A stretch of 64,000 nucleotides of DNA from Primula veris (GCA_963682055.1 OY821746.1:27842481-27906480), one strand, 5' to 3'; positions 20,875 through 31,134 are shown, counted from the stretch's first letter. Notes: generated by a model not told the origin, from the letters alone. Made by a program: numbers and translations.

Positions 20875-21925
20875 TATAAATTTCATAGTATTCCTAGGCG
20901 TTCCTTCGGTAACACGCCATGTTGGGAATTTCATAGTATTCCTAGGCACTTCGGCCATGTTGGGAATTTCATAGTATTCCTAGGCACTTCGGCCATGTTG
21001 GGAATTTCATAGTATTCCTAGACGTTCCTTCGGTAACACGCCATTTACGGAATTTCATAGTATTCCTAGGCACTTCGGCCATGTTGGGAATTTCATAGTA
21101 TTCCTAGGCGTTCCTTCGGTAACACGCCATGTTGGGAATTTCATAGTATTCCTAGGCACTTCGGCCATGTTGGGAATTTTATAGTATTCCTAGGCGTTCC
21201 TTCGGTAACACGCCATTTACGGAATTTCATAGTCTTCCTAGGCACTTCGGCCATGTTGGGAATTTCATAGTATTCCTAGGCGTTCCTTCGGTAACACGCC
21301 ATTTAGGGAATTTCATAGTCTTCCTAGGCACTTCGGCCATGTTGGGAATTTCATAGTATTCCTAGACGTTCCTTCGGTAACACGCCATTTATGGAATTTC
21401 ATAGTATTCCTAGGCACTTCGGCCATGTTGAGAATTTCATAGTATTCCTAGACGTTCTTTCGGTAACACGCCATTTACGGAATTTCATAGTATTTCTAGG
21501 CACTTCGGCCATGTTGAGAATTTCATAGTATTCCTAGACGTTCCTTCGGTAACACGCCATTTACGGAATTTCATAGTATTTCTAGGCACTTCGGCCATGT
21601 TGAGAATTTCATAGTATTCCTAGACGTTCCTTCGGTAACATGCCATTTACGGAATTTCATAGTATTTCTAGGCACTTCGGCCATGTTGAGAATTTCATAG
21701 TATTCCTTGACGTTCCTTCGGTAACACGCCATTTACGGAATTTCATAGTATTTCTAGGCACTTCGGCCATGTTGATAATTTCATAGTATTCCTAGACGTT
21801 CCTTCGGTAACACGTCATTTACGGAATTTCATAGTATTTCTAGGCACTTCGGCCATGTTGAGAATTTCATAGTATTCCTAGACGTTCCTTCGGTAACACG
21901 CCATTTACGGAATTTCATAGTATTA
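20875..21925. repeat. Minisatellite of alternating 38- and 48-bp units
   Basis: All units share a 26-bp core ending CATAGTATTCCTAGG. They alternate between a short head (CACTTCGGCCAT) and a long head (CGTTCCTTCGGTAACACGCCAT), giving an 86-bp higher-order period repeated about a dozen times. The outer copies are more uniform (GTTGGGAATT) and the inner ones drift (GTTGAGAATT, TTTACGGAATT). Tandem arrays in the 3' region are a known property of plant Tat/Ogre elements. Confidence 0.93.
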
Positions 21926-22027
21926 GTAGACAGCATAATAATATATTTTATTCATTCAAAAGAAGAAAGATAATGCCATTAAGCAAGAAGGGTAAGGTAG
22001 CACCTGTATTTGTATTCGGAGCATTGC

Positions 22028-22786
22028 CTATACGTAGTACTTCTTTAAGTTAGCCACATTCCAAGAATTCTTTTCCCCTCGGCTGTTGGCGAACAGGACG
22101 CTTTTGATTTTGTAAGAGACTGGACTTGTTTGCTTGACGATTTCGTATGGGCCTTCCCAGGTAGGGCTTAGTTTGCCATGTATTTCGTTGCGGGTATAGA
22201 CCGTCACTCGTCGCAGCACCAGTTCTCCTACCATGAATTCTTTAGACCCTTTTACTCTCTTGTCATAGGTTTGCTTCACGCTTTGTTGGTACTTAGCTAG
22301 GGTAAGGGCCGCTATCTCTCGTTTCTCGTCTATCATGTCGAGCTCTTCTCTCATTCTTTGTTCATTATTTCCCTGCTCGACCAACGTCGTTCGGAGCGTG
22401 GGTAGCCCGATCTCTGTCGGTATGATGGCCTCAACACCGTATGCTAAGCTAAACGGGGTTTCCTTGGTGCCCGTCTTGGGTGTAGTTCGGCACGACCATA
22501 AAACGTTGAGTAGCCGCTCGGGCCACCTCCCCTTTGCCTGTTCAAGGGTTGTCTTGATGCCGTCTAATATTGTTCGGTTTGACACTTCGGCTTGCCCGTT
22601 CCCTTGTGGGTATGTCGGCGTCGAATAGAATTTTCGTATACCGAGTTCCTCGTACCACAGCTGTAAATTGGCATCTTTGAACTGGGTTCCGTTGTCGGCG
22701 ACTATAGCGTACGGTATACCGAACCTAGTTATGATGTATTCCCAAATGAATTGTTTGACGTTGCTGGCTTTGATTTCTCGGAGGGG
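22028..22786 (-). pseudogene. Integrase 3' part (truncated)
   Basis: Translation shows FIWEYIITRFGIPYAIVADNGTQF (the second catalytic Asp region) and PQGNGQAEVSN (the catalytic Glu region). These are followed by the integrase C-terminal part PFSLAYGVEAIIPTEIG and LRRV...PTWEGPYEI...YKI. The HHCC zinc finger and first catalytic Asp are absent. The frame does not match the upstream polyprotein frame, so a deletion plus frameshift at about 22786 separates them. This copy cannot make a working integrase. Confidence 0.9.
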
Positions 22787-25700
22787 TTTAGATGTGGTCC
22801 CCGGTAACTGGATTTGTATAGTTTATCGTCCTCGGATAGCCAGAAGCGAGGAGCTTTTCTTGTAATTTTCAGCGCTTTTATCTTGTCGACCGAAAGCGTT
22901 CCACTTCGCAGATAATGGGTCATGTCCTCCATCCAACCTAGTTCGTACTGTATCGATGTCACCCGGTTTACCCTTTTTATTATGCTCGGGGTCGGCAGTA
23001 GTTCCACTGTGATCGACCGGGTGTCGGTCAATGTTAATGTCGAGGCTAGGGTGGCCAATGCATCGGCATGTGCATTTTCGGTGCGATTGATTCTTACTAA
23101 CTCGCACTGTTCGAAGGTTGCCATCAAGCTTTGGACTTTCTCTTGGTAGAGGATCATTCTATCATCTTTCGCTTGATACTCGCCGATGGCTTGATTGACG
23201 ATGAGCATGGAGTCTGAGCTTGCAATTAAGTGGGAGCATCCGAGGGACCGGGCAATGAGCATGCCGTTTATCATGGCCTCGTATTCTGCCTCATTGTTGG
23301 TAGCTCGGAAGCCCAGTTTTATGCTTTTTTCGATGATTGCTCCCTCTCTAGACTTTAGGACGATCCCTGCTCCTGATCCGTCCTTGGTGGCTGATCCGTC
23401 GACATGTATCTGCCAGTGTGATTGTGGAGAGAGCGCCAAAGGCTCGTCATAGCCTTCGGTGAATTCTGCGACGAAATCGGCCAGGACTTGTCCCTTTATG
23501 GCATGACGGGGTGCGAACTCGATATGAAATTGGGATAGCTCAACCCCCCAAGCGGCAACTCGGCCGCTGACGTCCGTCCGTCGAAGTGACTCTTTGATAT
23601 GAAATTTTGTGTATACCCGGAACTGATGAGCTATGAAATAGTGTGGCAACTTTCTGGTTGCGACGACCAACGCCAGGCACAGCTTTTCCAAGGGTAGATA
23701 ACGTGTTTCGGCTTCGACCAGAGTCTTGCTGACGAAGTAGATCGGAAATTGTTCGCGACCTTCTTCTCTTAGGATGACCGCGCTCACAGCTGTAGCGGAA
23801 ACTGCTAGGTAGCATGCCAGAATGTCTCCTCTGTTCGGCCTTACTAGCAGTGGCAATGTCCTCAAGTACTCTTTGAGATTGTTGAATGAAGCTTCACATT
23901 CCGGGTCCCAGACGAATTTTCTATCCTTCTTGAGTGATTCGAAAAATGGCCGTCCCTTATCTGCGGATCGGCTAATGAACCTACTCAGCGCGGCCATCAT
24001 TCCCGTGAGCTCTTGTACTTGTTTCTTATTCTTGGGCGCTGCTAGGTTTCGTAGAGCCGTTATTTGATCGGGATTAGCCTCTATTCCTCGTCGGCTAACC
24101 ATATGCCCCAAGAATTTCCCTTTGCTGATGCCAAATGCACACTTGCTCGCATTGAGTTTCAGTTTGTGCTCGCCCAGCGTTCGGAAAACGTCCCTGATAT
24201 CTTGAAGGTGGGATGTGGCTCTTTCGCTTTTGACGACCATGTCGTCTATGTATACCTCCATCGTCTTCCCTATATGATCTCGACATACTCTTGTTATCAT
24301 CCTTTGGTATGTTGCTCCCGCATTGCGTAGGCCGAACGGCATTACCGTATAGCAATAATTTCCCAAAGGTGATATAAACGAAGTCTTTTCTTGATTTTCG
24401 TGGGCGAGGGGGATTTGATGGTATCCTGAATATGCGTCAAGGAAGGTCATCCGTTCTGCCCCCGCAGTTGCGTCCACCAGTTGATCAATCCTCGGAAGGG
24501 GAAAGTGGTCCCTCGGGCAGGCTTTGTTGAGGTTTGTGAAGTCTATACATACTCTCTCCTTCCCGTTCTTCTTAGGGACGACAACCGGGTTGGACAACCA
24601 TTTTGGATAGTAAACCTCTCTTATGGCTCCAGCCTCCAATAACTTTTGTACTTCAACGATTATAGCTGCTCTGTGCTGTACAGACACCTTCCTGCTCCTC
24701 TGTGCTATCGGCTTGTACTCGGTGTTTACACTTAGGTGGTGGCATGCCGTATTGGGGTCTAGGCCCGGCATATCTTTAGGACTCCAGGCGAATTTATCAG
24801 TGTTGTTGAGAAGGAATGCTTTCAACTCCTCATATTCCTGTTTTGGAAGGTTGTCGCCGAGGAGGAAGTAATGCTCCTCGTCCATATCTGGTATATACAC
24901 CCTCCTGAGTGTCTCTCCTACTTGTTCTTCGACAACCCTTTCGGCTCTGGATATTTGGTTGATCAGCTTCTTGGTGCTGGTGGGTTGTTCCACCATGCTT
25001 CGTTGTTTTTGGAGAGTCGCGGTGATGTCCTCGCAGCGTCTTGAAACCTCTTGACATCCTCTGGCTGTCTCGATCTCTCCCCTGTCATTTGGGTATTTGA
25101 CCTTTTGGTGATAGGTTGAGGGTATGGCCTTCATGGCATGTAACCAAGGTCGGCCCAATATTGCATTGTGACCGGAGTGGTCATTAACCACTAAGAACTC
25201 TACGGGAACCGACACGGACCCGGTTGCGACACTGAGGACGATCTTTCCCAATGGTTTAGTCATTTCGGAGATGAATCCGATCAGCGTGACGTCCGCAGGC
25301 TGTAGATCTTGCAGCTTGAGTTCCATTTTGTCGAAGAGCTCCCTGTACATGATATCACAAGAGGCTCCTTGGTCGACAAGTACCCTGCTGACCGTGTCTA
25401 GGCCAATTTGAACTCGGAGGTTAATGGCGTCTCCATGGGGGTAAATCACCCCTTCTTCGTCAAGATCTGAGAAAGAAATGGGCGGATGTCGTCGTTGTGT
25501 GCACTGTCGTTTAGAGGTCGACGCCTGTGATGCCTTGGCTACTTGGCCAAAGTGGGCCAGCTGCCGTTGTTGCGACCGTTCCCCATCGGGGCCCTCGGGT
25601 CGTGACATATGAACGACGTTGATCGTTTTACCTTGCCGGTTGTCGGATCCCTCGACGGCCAATTGTGTGCCTTTATTCCCAGCTCCTTTGATGAACTTGG

Positions 25701-27603
25701 CTAGGTATCCTGCATCGCCCCACTGGTTCATTCTCCATCGCAGGTTACGGCAATGCTCAGTGAGATGGCCGTGATCCTCGTGATATGCGCAGAAGAGCTT
25801 GGAATCTCTCTGATTGGGGGGAGAGATGATCGGTTGTGGTCGGGAATACCAACTTTCCCTGCATATATCCTTGAGGATATCTTCAGCAGATAGGTTGAAA
25901 GTGTATCGCAGCTCGACCGGCCCAAAGGTGTTTCGGTGTTCCCTCTCTTGGGGCCGAACTTGTTGAAATGGCTTGGGTGGCATCGGGTAGGTGAGCTGGA
26001 GCGGTTTATGTTCGTTGGTCGGTGTTGGGTATGCGATCTGGAGCGGTTTGGGCTCTAATGCTCGTGGTCGCTCTACCCTGCTATGGACCTCGGGCTCTTT
26101 GCCCTTTCTGGTCGGTTGGAATGCTTCTCTCTGGTTATTTCTAACTCTTTTGCGACCCACCTGTGCCTCGCGGACCGACTCTCTTCTCGGTAGAGTTCGG
26201 TTGAGGAAACGCAGTTCGTCGTTTTTATCGGTGAGGTGGGTACAATAAGCTAGCAGGGAATCAGTGGTCGGGAAGTTTTTGCCTATGAACTTCCTTCTCG
26301 CCCAATAGCCATTAGGGATGGAATTGATAAAGTTTTGGATGACTATATTATTGGCATATCGTGGAATCTGGTTTGCTACGTCGATAAAACGTATGCAGTA
26401 ATCGTTGAGCCTTTCATTTGGCATCATCGCCATTTTAAGAAGGGTTTCGATACTAACCTTCTTTTTCCGATGAGCAGCGTATCGGGTGGAGTATGCTCTT
26501 AGCAATTCTGCCCAGTTTCTAATGGAGCCCCGTGGTAAGTTATGATACCATGACGAAGCCTCTTGACCCAAGCTGTTTTTGAAAAATTTGCACATCAGTG
26601 CATGGTCATCACTCCACAGTTCCATCTTCGTCTTGTAGTGCCTCAGATGGTCGATAGGGCAACTCTTCCCATCATAGAGCCTGAATTCGGGGATGACGAA
26701 TCCCATAGGATTGCGGTACCGCGTGATCTGTTCAGCACACGGGGTTTCTTGGCATACGTTCCAAGCCTGTTGGAACGCGTCATCCGTGACTTGGTAGGGG
26801 GGAGGGTATCCTCCCTGATGTGGTGATGGGCCATATCCTTCCCCGATCCTGTATTCAGGATATCTACCGTCCTTCGTGTTTGTGTGGACACGTTCCATAT
26901 GAGTGTTCGGATGGACGATAGTTATTGGGACATTGCCCCCTTGGTGGGGGACTCTTGTATCGGGTCGCCGACCCGCTGCCTCCAGGGCGGCCCTGTAGGC
27001 AGAATCTTCCACTTCATGGCGTGGGTCTTTGTCGGGTTGGATAACTGGCAATACGATGCCGGCCGCTGTCATGGCCGTCATGCATGCCGCCAGCTGAGCT
27101 TGTAGCTGGGCGTAGTTCCTTTCATCGGCTAATGGAACAACATGTTGTACCTCCACCGTGGGTGGTGTAACCATCCTCGGAGAATTAGTCGGTAGTCGGG
27201 GCGACTGTCCGAGTACATGATCCTCGGGCATGCCAAACTGATGAGCTTCGTCCGTTTGTAAACGAGCACCGGAGTTGACCGAGGCTGTAGGCAAAGGGAC
27301 TCTTGAGCTCGGCCCTGCTTGGGACCCGGTTAAGCGTCTTCGTGCACGCCTTAATGCGGGCACGTCTTGTTCGTCCTCCGAGGACGAAGGGTGTTCGTCG
27401 ACAATCCCTTCGATGAAATGTCGGGGTGGTTCGACCGGTTGTTCTTGGTTGACGTAGGAGGTTGTTGGTTGGTTTCCGGATTGGATAGCTTCATATCTGT
27501 CGCGGATGGCGAGTAGATCGTCGAGGTCTTGTTGGCTAATTTGCGTGTTTTGGTTATTGGTTTCTATTATCTCGGGATGGGTTTCCTCTACATTGGTAAC
27601 CAT
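22729..27603 (-). CDS. Gag-pol polyprotein (Gag, protease, RT, dual RNase H)
   Basis: An uninterrupted frame of 1624 codons. Retrotransposon Gag domain is at about residues 300-470 (YDGKSCPIDHLRHYKTKM). A zinc-knuckle-like CAYHEDHGHLTEHC is near 611 and the protease motif VDQGASCDIMY near 744. Reverse transcriptase spans about 1000-1180 with KKNGKERVCIDF and the catalytic YIDDM near 1118. The degenerate Ty3-type RNase H is at about 1200-1330 and a second, intact-looking RNase H at about 1395-1515 (HVDGSATKDGSGAG, NNEAEYEA, SDS, HADALA). Dual RNase H is diagnostic of the Tat lineage. The last 20 or so residues are a frameshifted read into deleted integrase. Confidence 0.95.
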   Translation of the reverse strand: MVTNVEETHPEIIETNNQNTQISQQDLDDLLAIRDRYEAIQSGNQPTTSYVNQEQPVEPPRHFIEGIVDEHPSSSEDEQDVPALRRARRRLTGSQAGPSSRVPLPTASVNSGARLQTDEAHQFGMPEDHVLGQSPRLPTNSPRMVTPPTVEVQHVVPLADERNYAQLQAQLAACMTAMTAAGIVLPVIQPDKDPRHEVEDSAYRAALEAAGRRPDTRVPHQGGNVPITIVHPNTHMERVHTNTKDGRYPEYRIGEGYGPSPHQGGYPPPYQVTDDAFQQAWNVCQETPCAEQITRYRNPMGFVIPEFRLYDGKSCPIDHLRHYKTKMELWSDDHALMCKFFKNSLGQEASSWYHNLPRGSIRNWAELLRAYSTRYAAHRKKKVSIETLLKMAMMPNERLNDYCIRFIDVANQIPRYANNIVIQNFINSIPNGYWARRKFIGKNFPTTDSLLAYCTHLTDKNDELRFLNRTLPRRESVREAQVGRKRVRNNQREAFQPTRKGKEPEVHSRVERPRALEPKPLQIAYPTPTNEHKPLQLTYPMPPKPFQQVRPQEREHRNTFGPVELRYTFNLSAEDILKDICRESWYSRPQPIISPPNQRDSKLFCAYHEDHGHLTEHCRNLRWRMNQWGDAGYLAKFIKGAGNKGTQLAVEGSDNRQGKTINVVHMSRPEGPDGERSQQRQLAHFGQVAKASQASTSKRQCTQRRHPPISFSDLDEEGVIYPHGDAINLRVQIGLDTVSRVLVDQGASCDIMYRELFDKMELKLQDLQPADVTLIGFISEMTKPLGKIVLSVATGSVSVPVEFLVVNDHSGHNAILGRPWLHAMKAIPSTYHQKVKYPNDRGEIETARGCQEVSRRCEDITATLQKQRSMVEQPTSTKKLINQISRAERVVEEQVGETLRRVYIPDMDEEHYFLLGDNLPKQEYEELKAFLLNNTDKFAWSPKDMPGLDPNTACHHLSVNTEYKPIAQRSRKVSVQHRAAIIVEVQKLLEAGAIREVYYPKWLSNPVVVPKKNGKERVCIDFTNLNKACPRDHFPLPRIDQLVDATAGAERMTFLDAYSGYHQIPLAHENQEKTSFISPLGNYCYTVMPFGLRNAGATYQRMITRVCRDHIGKTMEVYIDDMVVKSERATSHLQDIRDVFRTLGEHKLKLNASKCAFGISKGKFLGHMVSRRGIEANPDQITALRNLAAPKNKKQVQELTGMMAALSRFISRSADKGRPFFESLKKDRKFVWDPECEASFNNLKEYLRTLPLLVRPNRGDILACYLAVSATAVSAVILREEGREQFPIYFVSKTLVEAETRYLPLEKLCLALVVATRKLPHYFIAHQFRVYTKFHIKESLRRTDVSGRVAAWGVELSQFHIEFAPRHAIKGQVLADFVAEFTEGYDEPLALSPQSHWQIHVDGSATKDGSGAGIVLKSREGAIIEKSIKLGFRATNNEAEYEAMINGMLIARSLGCSHLIASSDSMLIVNQAIGEYQAKDDRMILYQEKVQSLMATFEQCELVRINRTENAHADALATLASTLTLTDTRSITVELLPTPSIIKRVNRVTSIQYELGWMEDMTHYLRSGTLSVDKIKALKITRKAPRFWLSEDDKLYKSSYRGPHLNPSEKSKPATSNNSFGNTS

Positions 27604-27657
27604 TGTCGCTCGTCTGGCAGAGTATTGGTATTCGAATTCTAAACTAGTTGGGAACTA

Positions 27658-27680
27658 GATGATTCCCGGAGACGGCGCCA
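27658..27680 (-). other. Primer binding site (tRNA-Asp type)
   Basis: In element orientation TGGCGCCGTCTCCGGG starts two bases inside the 5' LTR. It matches the CCA-end complement of plant tRNA-Asp (TGGCGCCGTTGCCGGGG) except for a short central mismatch. Confidence 0.8.
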
Positions 27681-27682
27681 TT

Positions 27683-28248
27683 TGATAAAGCCATAACTTT
27701 GGTCGGTCGCGTTAGGCTTTTCAACAATGATATAATGGTAAATCAACCGTGAATAAAGGACACTTCCTGATCTTTATTATTGCTCGGATTATTGTCCTTG
27801 TTCGGACTATTACATTTGCTCGGATTAGTATTTCGGTTTTACAATTGTGCTCGATATGACTATTTAATCTCTCGTCTTCATCTTTCTTCCCTTTTATTCG
27901 GTGCTCGGCTGTCTTTTCTCGGTTTATTTCTCGAAGTGATATGCTTTGGTTAGTTTCTCTCTTTTCTTAACTTCTCTCTATATTTTTTGGATAGATTTTT
28001 CTGGTCGTTTTCTAGGAGGGGTAGTTGGCTATTTATAGGCAACTGTGCCTTCTAGGATATTGACAAATGTCTTCTAGGATATTGACAAATGTCTTCATCC
28101 CATTTGATTGGGCTTGGGCTTTTGGTAGTAACACCTCAATTCCTATGAAAAGTATGAGATGACCCATTTAAGCGTTGGATACCCATTTATAAAGTGGGTT
28201 GATTATTACCCGAATAAAATATTCGGGTCTAATTTTTATGTTCTATCA
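27683..28248 (-). repeat. 5' LTR of the right retrotransposon
   Basis: 566 bp. Compared with the 3' LTR it carries a tandem duplication of about 29 bp (TTCTAGGATATTGACAAATG repeated, about 28050-28098) and lacks about 25 bp present near 11370-11392. Otherwise nearly identical. Confidence 0.92.
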
Positions 28249-28470
28249 GGATGGTTGTACCGATTCGTTTCAACATAACAGATGACGTGAATGTGAATTT
28301 GAATTTGGTTAGAGTCACAATGTTGCACCTTCATTTAACACGCACTCGTACGTTTTCGATGAACCAAAGGCTTTTAGTACTTGATAGTGGAAACATGGCA
28401 AGTGTAGGAAAGTCGATATATGAGATTGGGGTAAATATGCTGGTGAATGGTAATTTGGCGCCGTCGGGCT
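28249..28470 (+). pseudogene. GLOX gene fragment, C-terminal domain
   Basis: Continues the GLOX frame directly after the retrotransposon's 5-bp duplication. The translation includes RVTMLHLHLTRTRTFSMNQR and LLVLDSG...NGNLAPSG, the DUF1929-type C-terminal domain of plant GLOX proteins (normally ...HSFSMNQRLLVL... and ...APPGYY...). It breaks off after NLAPSG, where a small insertion starts at 28471. Non-functional as arranged. Confidence 0.87.
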
Positions 28471-28661
28471 CACTATCAAAAAATACCCAAATCGCGACGG
28501 GATTATTGACGGTATTTTTTGTTACGAGCTTATTAGCGACGGTTTTTGTGACGGCTTTGTGACAGTTTAGTCAATTTGCGACAGATTTGTGACAGATTTT
28601 TAAATTAGTGACAGACTTGTGACAGCTTTTGACTCTCATTAAATCAAACATTATTTTGTAG
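28471..28661. mobile_element. Small (~190 bp) CACTA-ended insertion in GLOX
   Basis: The segment begins CACTATCAAAAAATACCC and contains subterminal repeats (GTGACAG, GCGACAG, GCGACGG). It ends near TTTTGTAGT, roughly the complement of the start. This fits a short non-autonomous CACTA (En/Spm) element. It interrupts the GLOX frame between SG and YYMLFVVHQ. A clean 3-bp duplication is not evident. Confidence 0.6.
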
Positions 28662-28727
28662 TATTATATGCTATTTGTGGTACATCAGGATATACCTAGT
28701 AAGGGAATTTGGATAAATATATCTTGA
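28662..28727 (+). pseudogene. GLOX gene fragment, last codons and stop
   Basis: Reads YYMLFVVHQDIPSKGIWINI then Ser and TGA. This matches the canonical C terminus of plant GLOX proteins, including the His of VVHQ that aligns with a copper ligand. It shows that the host gene once ran continuously from the left of 10263 to here. Confidence 0.85.
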
Positions 28728-30238
28728 GTGAAATTATTTATGTTTATTTTGAATAATCTAGATCTGAAGTTGTATGATGAATGAGTTCTATAAGGTTAAA
28801 CTATTTTGATTCCATCAGTCAATTATAAGAAGGTTGTGCTACATAAGTCAATTGGACCAGGAAAATGATTTCAAATGAGAAATTAAGAATTTATACTATC
28901 GTCCTTCCTTAAAAGTTATAAGATGTTTTTTTTCCCAATCTTATCAAGCATAAAGATTTAAAATTTGTGAAGTCTTCTCTTCTTGTGACCTTGTCTCGTA
29001 AGGCCGGGGTTGGAATAATAGTGGTAAAACAAATGTTTTTTAGCAAAAAATTCCAATTCATTAACCTTATAACCTAGCTACTACTATGGCGGATTAGGGT
29101 TGGACAATTCGTTTTCATTGTGAATTTGAAAAGCAAACAATTATTTAATACATTATTTCATCTAATCCGTCATATCAAAAATTAATATTTTTAGATAAAA
29201 TTTTTAGTTGGCAATAACAATACTCGTAGTGGTATTATTGACGGATTAACTATGTCACTTAATTAATTGAGTGATTCAAATTCTTTAGAGTGAATAGTGC
29301 ATTCACATGCTTTCAAGTTTAATTTAACGGATGAAATTAACATAATAAAATGATCTAGATTTATGAGTGAGTTTTGTAATTTTCTTTTTATATAATTTTA
29401 ATATATAAAATAAGATATATTAAAATGAATGATATTTTTTTATTAATACTTAAATTTAGGTTACTCTCAACTATGGTTCTATAATTTTATTGTGTTGTAA
29501 AATTAGTTTTTAATTTACAAAAACATAATTTGTATTTTAAATATTAAAATTATATAAAAAAAAATTACAAAAATCACGCATAAATCTATATTATTTTATT
29601 GTATTAATTTCATCCGTTAGATTAAATTATAAAAGATGTGTTAATAATATAAAAATTATTCAACCTTCAGGTCCATCTTCCCTCATAAATGGTGGGCTAA
29701 ACCCATGTTTAATATTAGAACCAAGAATAATCAAACGTGGGGGAACATCGATCCCAAAAGTTTTGACCCGATCCTACTCAATCCGTCGGGGTTCGAATAA
29801 CAATGCAATTATATTCGGACCGGATCGGTTTGGATTTAAATAGGTAAAACTGCAACTTAAAAAATTGCAACTTAAAAAGTGTAAGTTAACACTCTTTCAC
29901 TTTTATCTCTATCATATGCATTGAACTCTCTTTCATATACTAATAGAGAATACATTTAAATGGGTAAAAGTGTAAATTAACACTCTCTTTTCTCTCTCTC
30001 ATGTAAATTAAACTCTCTCTTTTATATTTTAAATGAGTAAAAGTCCAATTTAAAAAATGGAATTTAAAACCCTCTATCTCGTCTTTCTCCCATATAAATT
30101 AAACTATCTCTGTTATATTAATACATAACATACATTTCGGTGACTTTATTAAAAAAAATCTTATATACAATTAATTTATTAATTAATAAAATGATATTTA
30201 TGATAAATGTGAATGAAATTTATTCATGTTAATTAATA
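28728..30238. repeat. AT-rich intergenic DNA with a degenerate ~100-bp repeat
   Basis: No gene seen. Around 29840-30125 three degenerate units containing ATGGGTAAAAGTG(C)AA(C)TTAA and CTCTCTTTTATA-type stretches follow one another. A GACCCGATC / CGGACCGGATCGG stretch at 29765-29830 resembles dispersed plant repeat ends. Nothing else recognised. Confidence 0.45.
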
Positions 30239-30380
30239 GGAAAAATATATTCACACAACTTTGTCACTCCCTTACACACTCCCTTCCATGTATTGCACAC
30301 TCCCTTACATGTATAATAATATATTTTTATTAAAAAATACATTTTAATTCCTCCAAATATACATGTATGGAGTGTGTGAG

Positions 30381-30439
<59 letters not shown>

Positions 30440-30545
30440 TAATACCAGATTTAATAATTTTTCTTATTTTTAATTAATATTTAAATTTAGGGTAGTCTCA
30501 ACTAGGGTTATACTATATTTTTATTTGGATTTTTAGTAGGTTGGG

Positions 30546-30604
<59 letters not shown>

Positions 30605-30707
30605 TAATATCAGATTTAATAATTTTTCTTATTTTTAATTAATATTTAAATTTATGGTAGTCTCAACTAGGGTTCTACTATATTTTTATTTGGGTTTTTA
30701 GTAGGTT

Positions 30708-30746
<39 letters not shown>

Positions 30747-30990
30747 TAAGACCAAATTTAATAATTTTTCTTATTTTTAATTAATATTTAAATTTAGGAT
30801 AGTCTCAACTAGGGTTCTACTATATTTTTATTTGGGTTTTTAGTAGGTTGGGCTTTTATTATGTTAAATATTTATATTTTGGTTTATCAAATTATAGATT
30901 GTATTTTATGTACATTTGGAGGGATACATATGTCTTTCATTAACTAGGGAGTGTGGGAGTTGTGTGCAAGTTGTGTGTCTAGCATCACCC
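30239..30990. mobile_element. Mutator-like MITE, copy 1 (752 bp)
   Basis: Flanked by perfect 9-bp duplications TAATTAATA (30230-30238 and 30991-30999). The ends GGAAAAATATATTCACACAACTT and ...TGTGTGTCTAGCATCACCC form imperfect inverted repeats (CACACAACTT shared). The inside holds three near-identical units of about 130 bp, each starting with a long (TA)n run followed by TTAGTAATA and TTTAGTAGGTTGGG. No coding capacity. Confidence 0.85.
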
Positions 30991-31134
30991 TAATTAATAA
31001 CTAATATTTTATCATCTTTATTCATAAAAGTACTAGTACTCGTTACTCATGTGTTGCGTATGCGACGCATGGTATATACATGATCCGAGTAAATAAAATT
31101 ATAAATAGTATATTAATTTGTTGGCTCGTGCGGC

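Larger units (their letters stand above)
10973..28248 (-). mobile_element. Complete-length Tat-lineage Ty3/Gypsy retrotransposon with antisense gene region
   Basis: The element is 17.3 kb, on the minus strand. LTRs of 566 and 569 bp start TGATAGAAC and end TTTATCA in element orientation. A perfect 5-bp duplication GGATG flanks it (10968-10972 and 28249-28253). The primer site TGGCGCCGTCTCCGGG next to the 5' LTR resembles the 3' end of plant tRNA-Asp. Order in element orientation: 5' LTR, gag-pol with two RNase H regions (hallmark of the Tat lineage), broken integrase, minisatellite, then about 9 kb with genes on the opposite strand, then 3' LTR. Extra antisense ORFs in the 3' region are known for some Tat elements; an array this large is notable. 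Confidence 0.93.

Noticed and set aside
20875..21925. Regularly spaced repeats resembling a CRISPR array
   Set aside because: The units are contiguous and the 'spacers' are the same two sequences alternating. It lies in a plant retrotransposon, so it is a minisatellite.
28251..28562. Complete 103-codon ORF starting at 28251
   Set aside because: It is the GLOX C-terminal fragment read through into the small CACTA-ended insertion, not a gene of its own.
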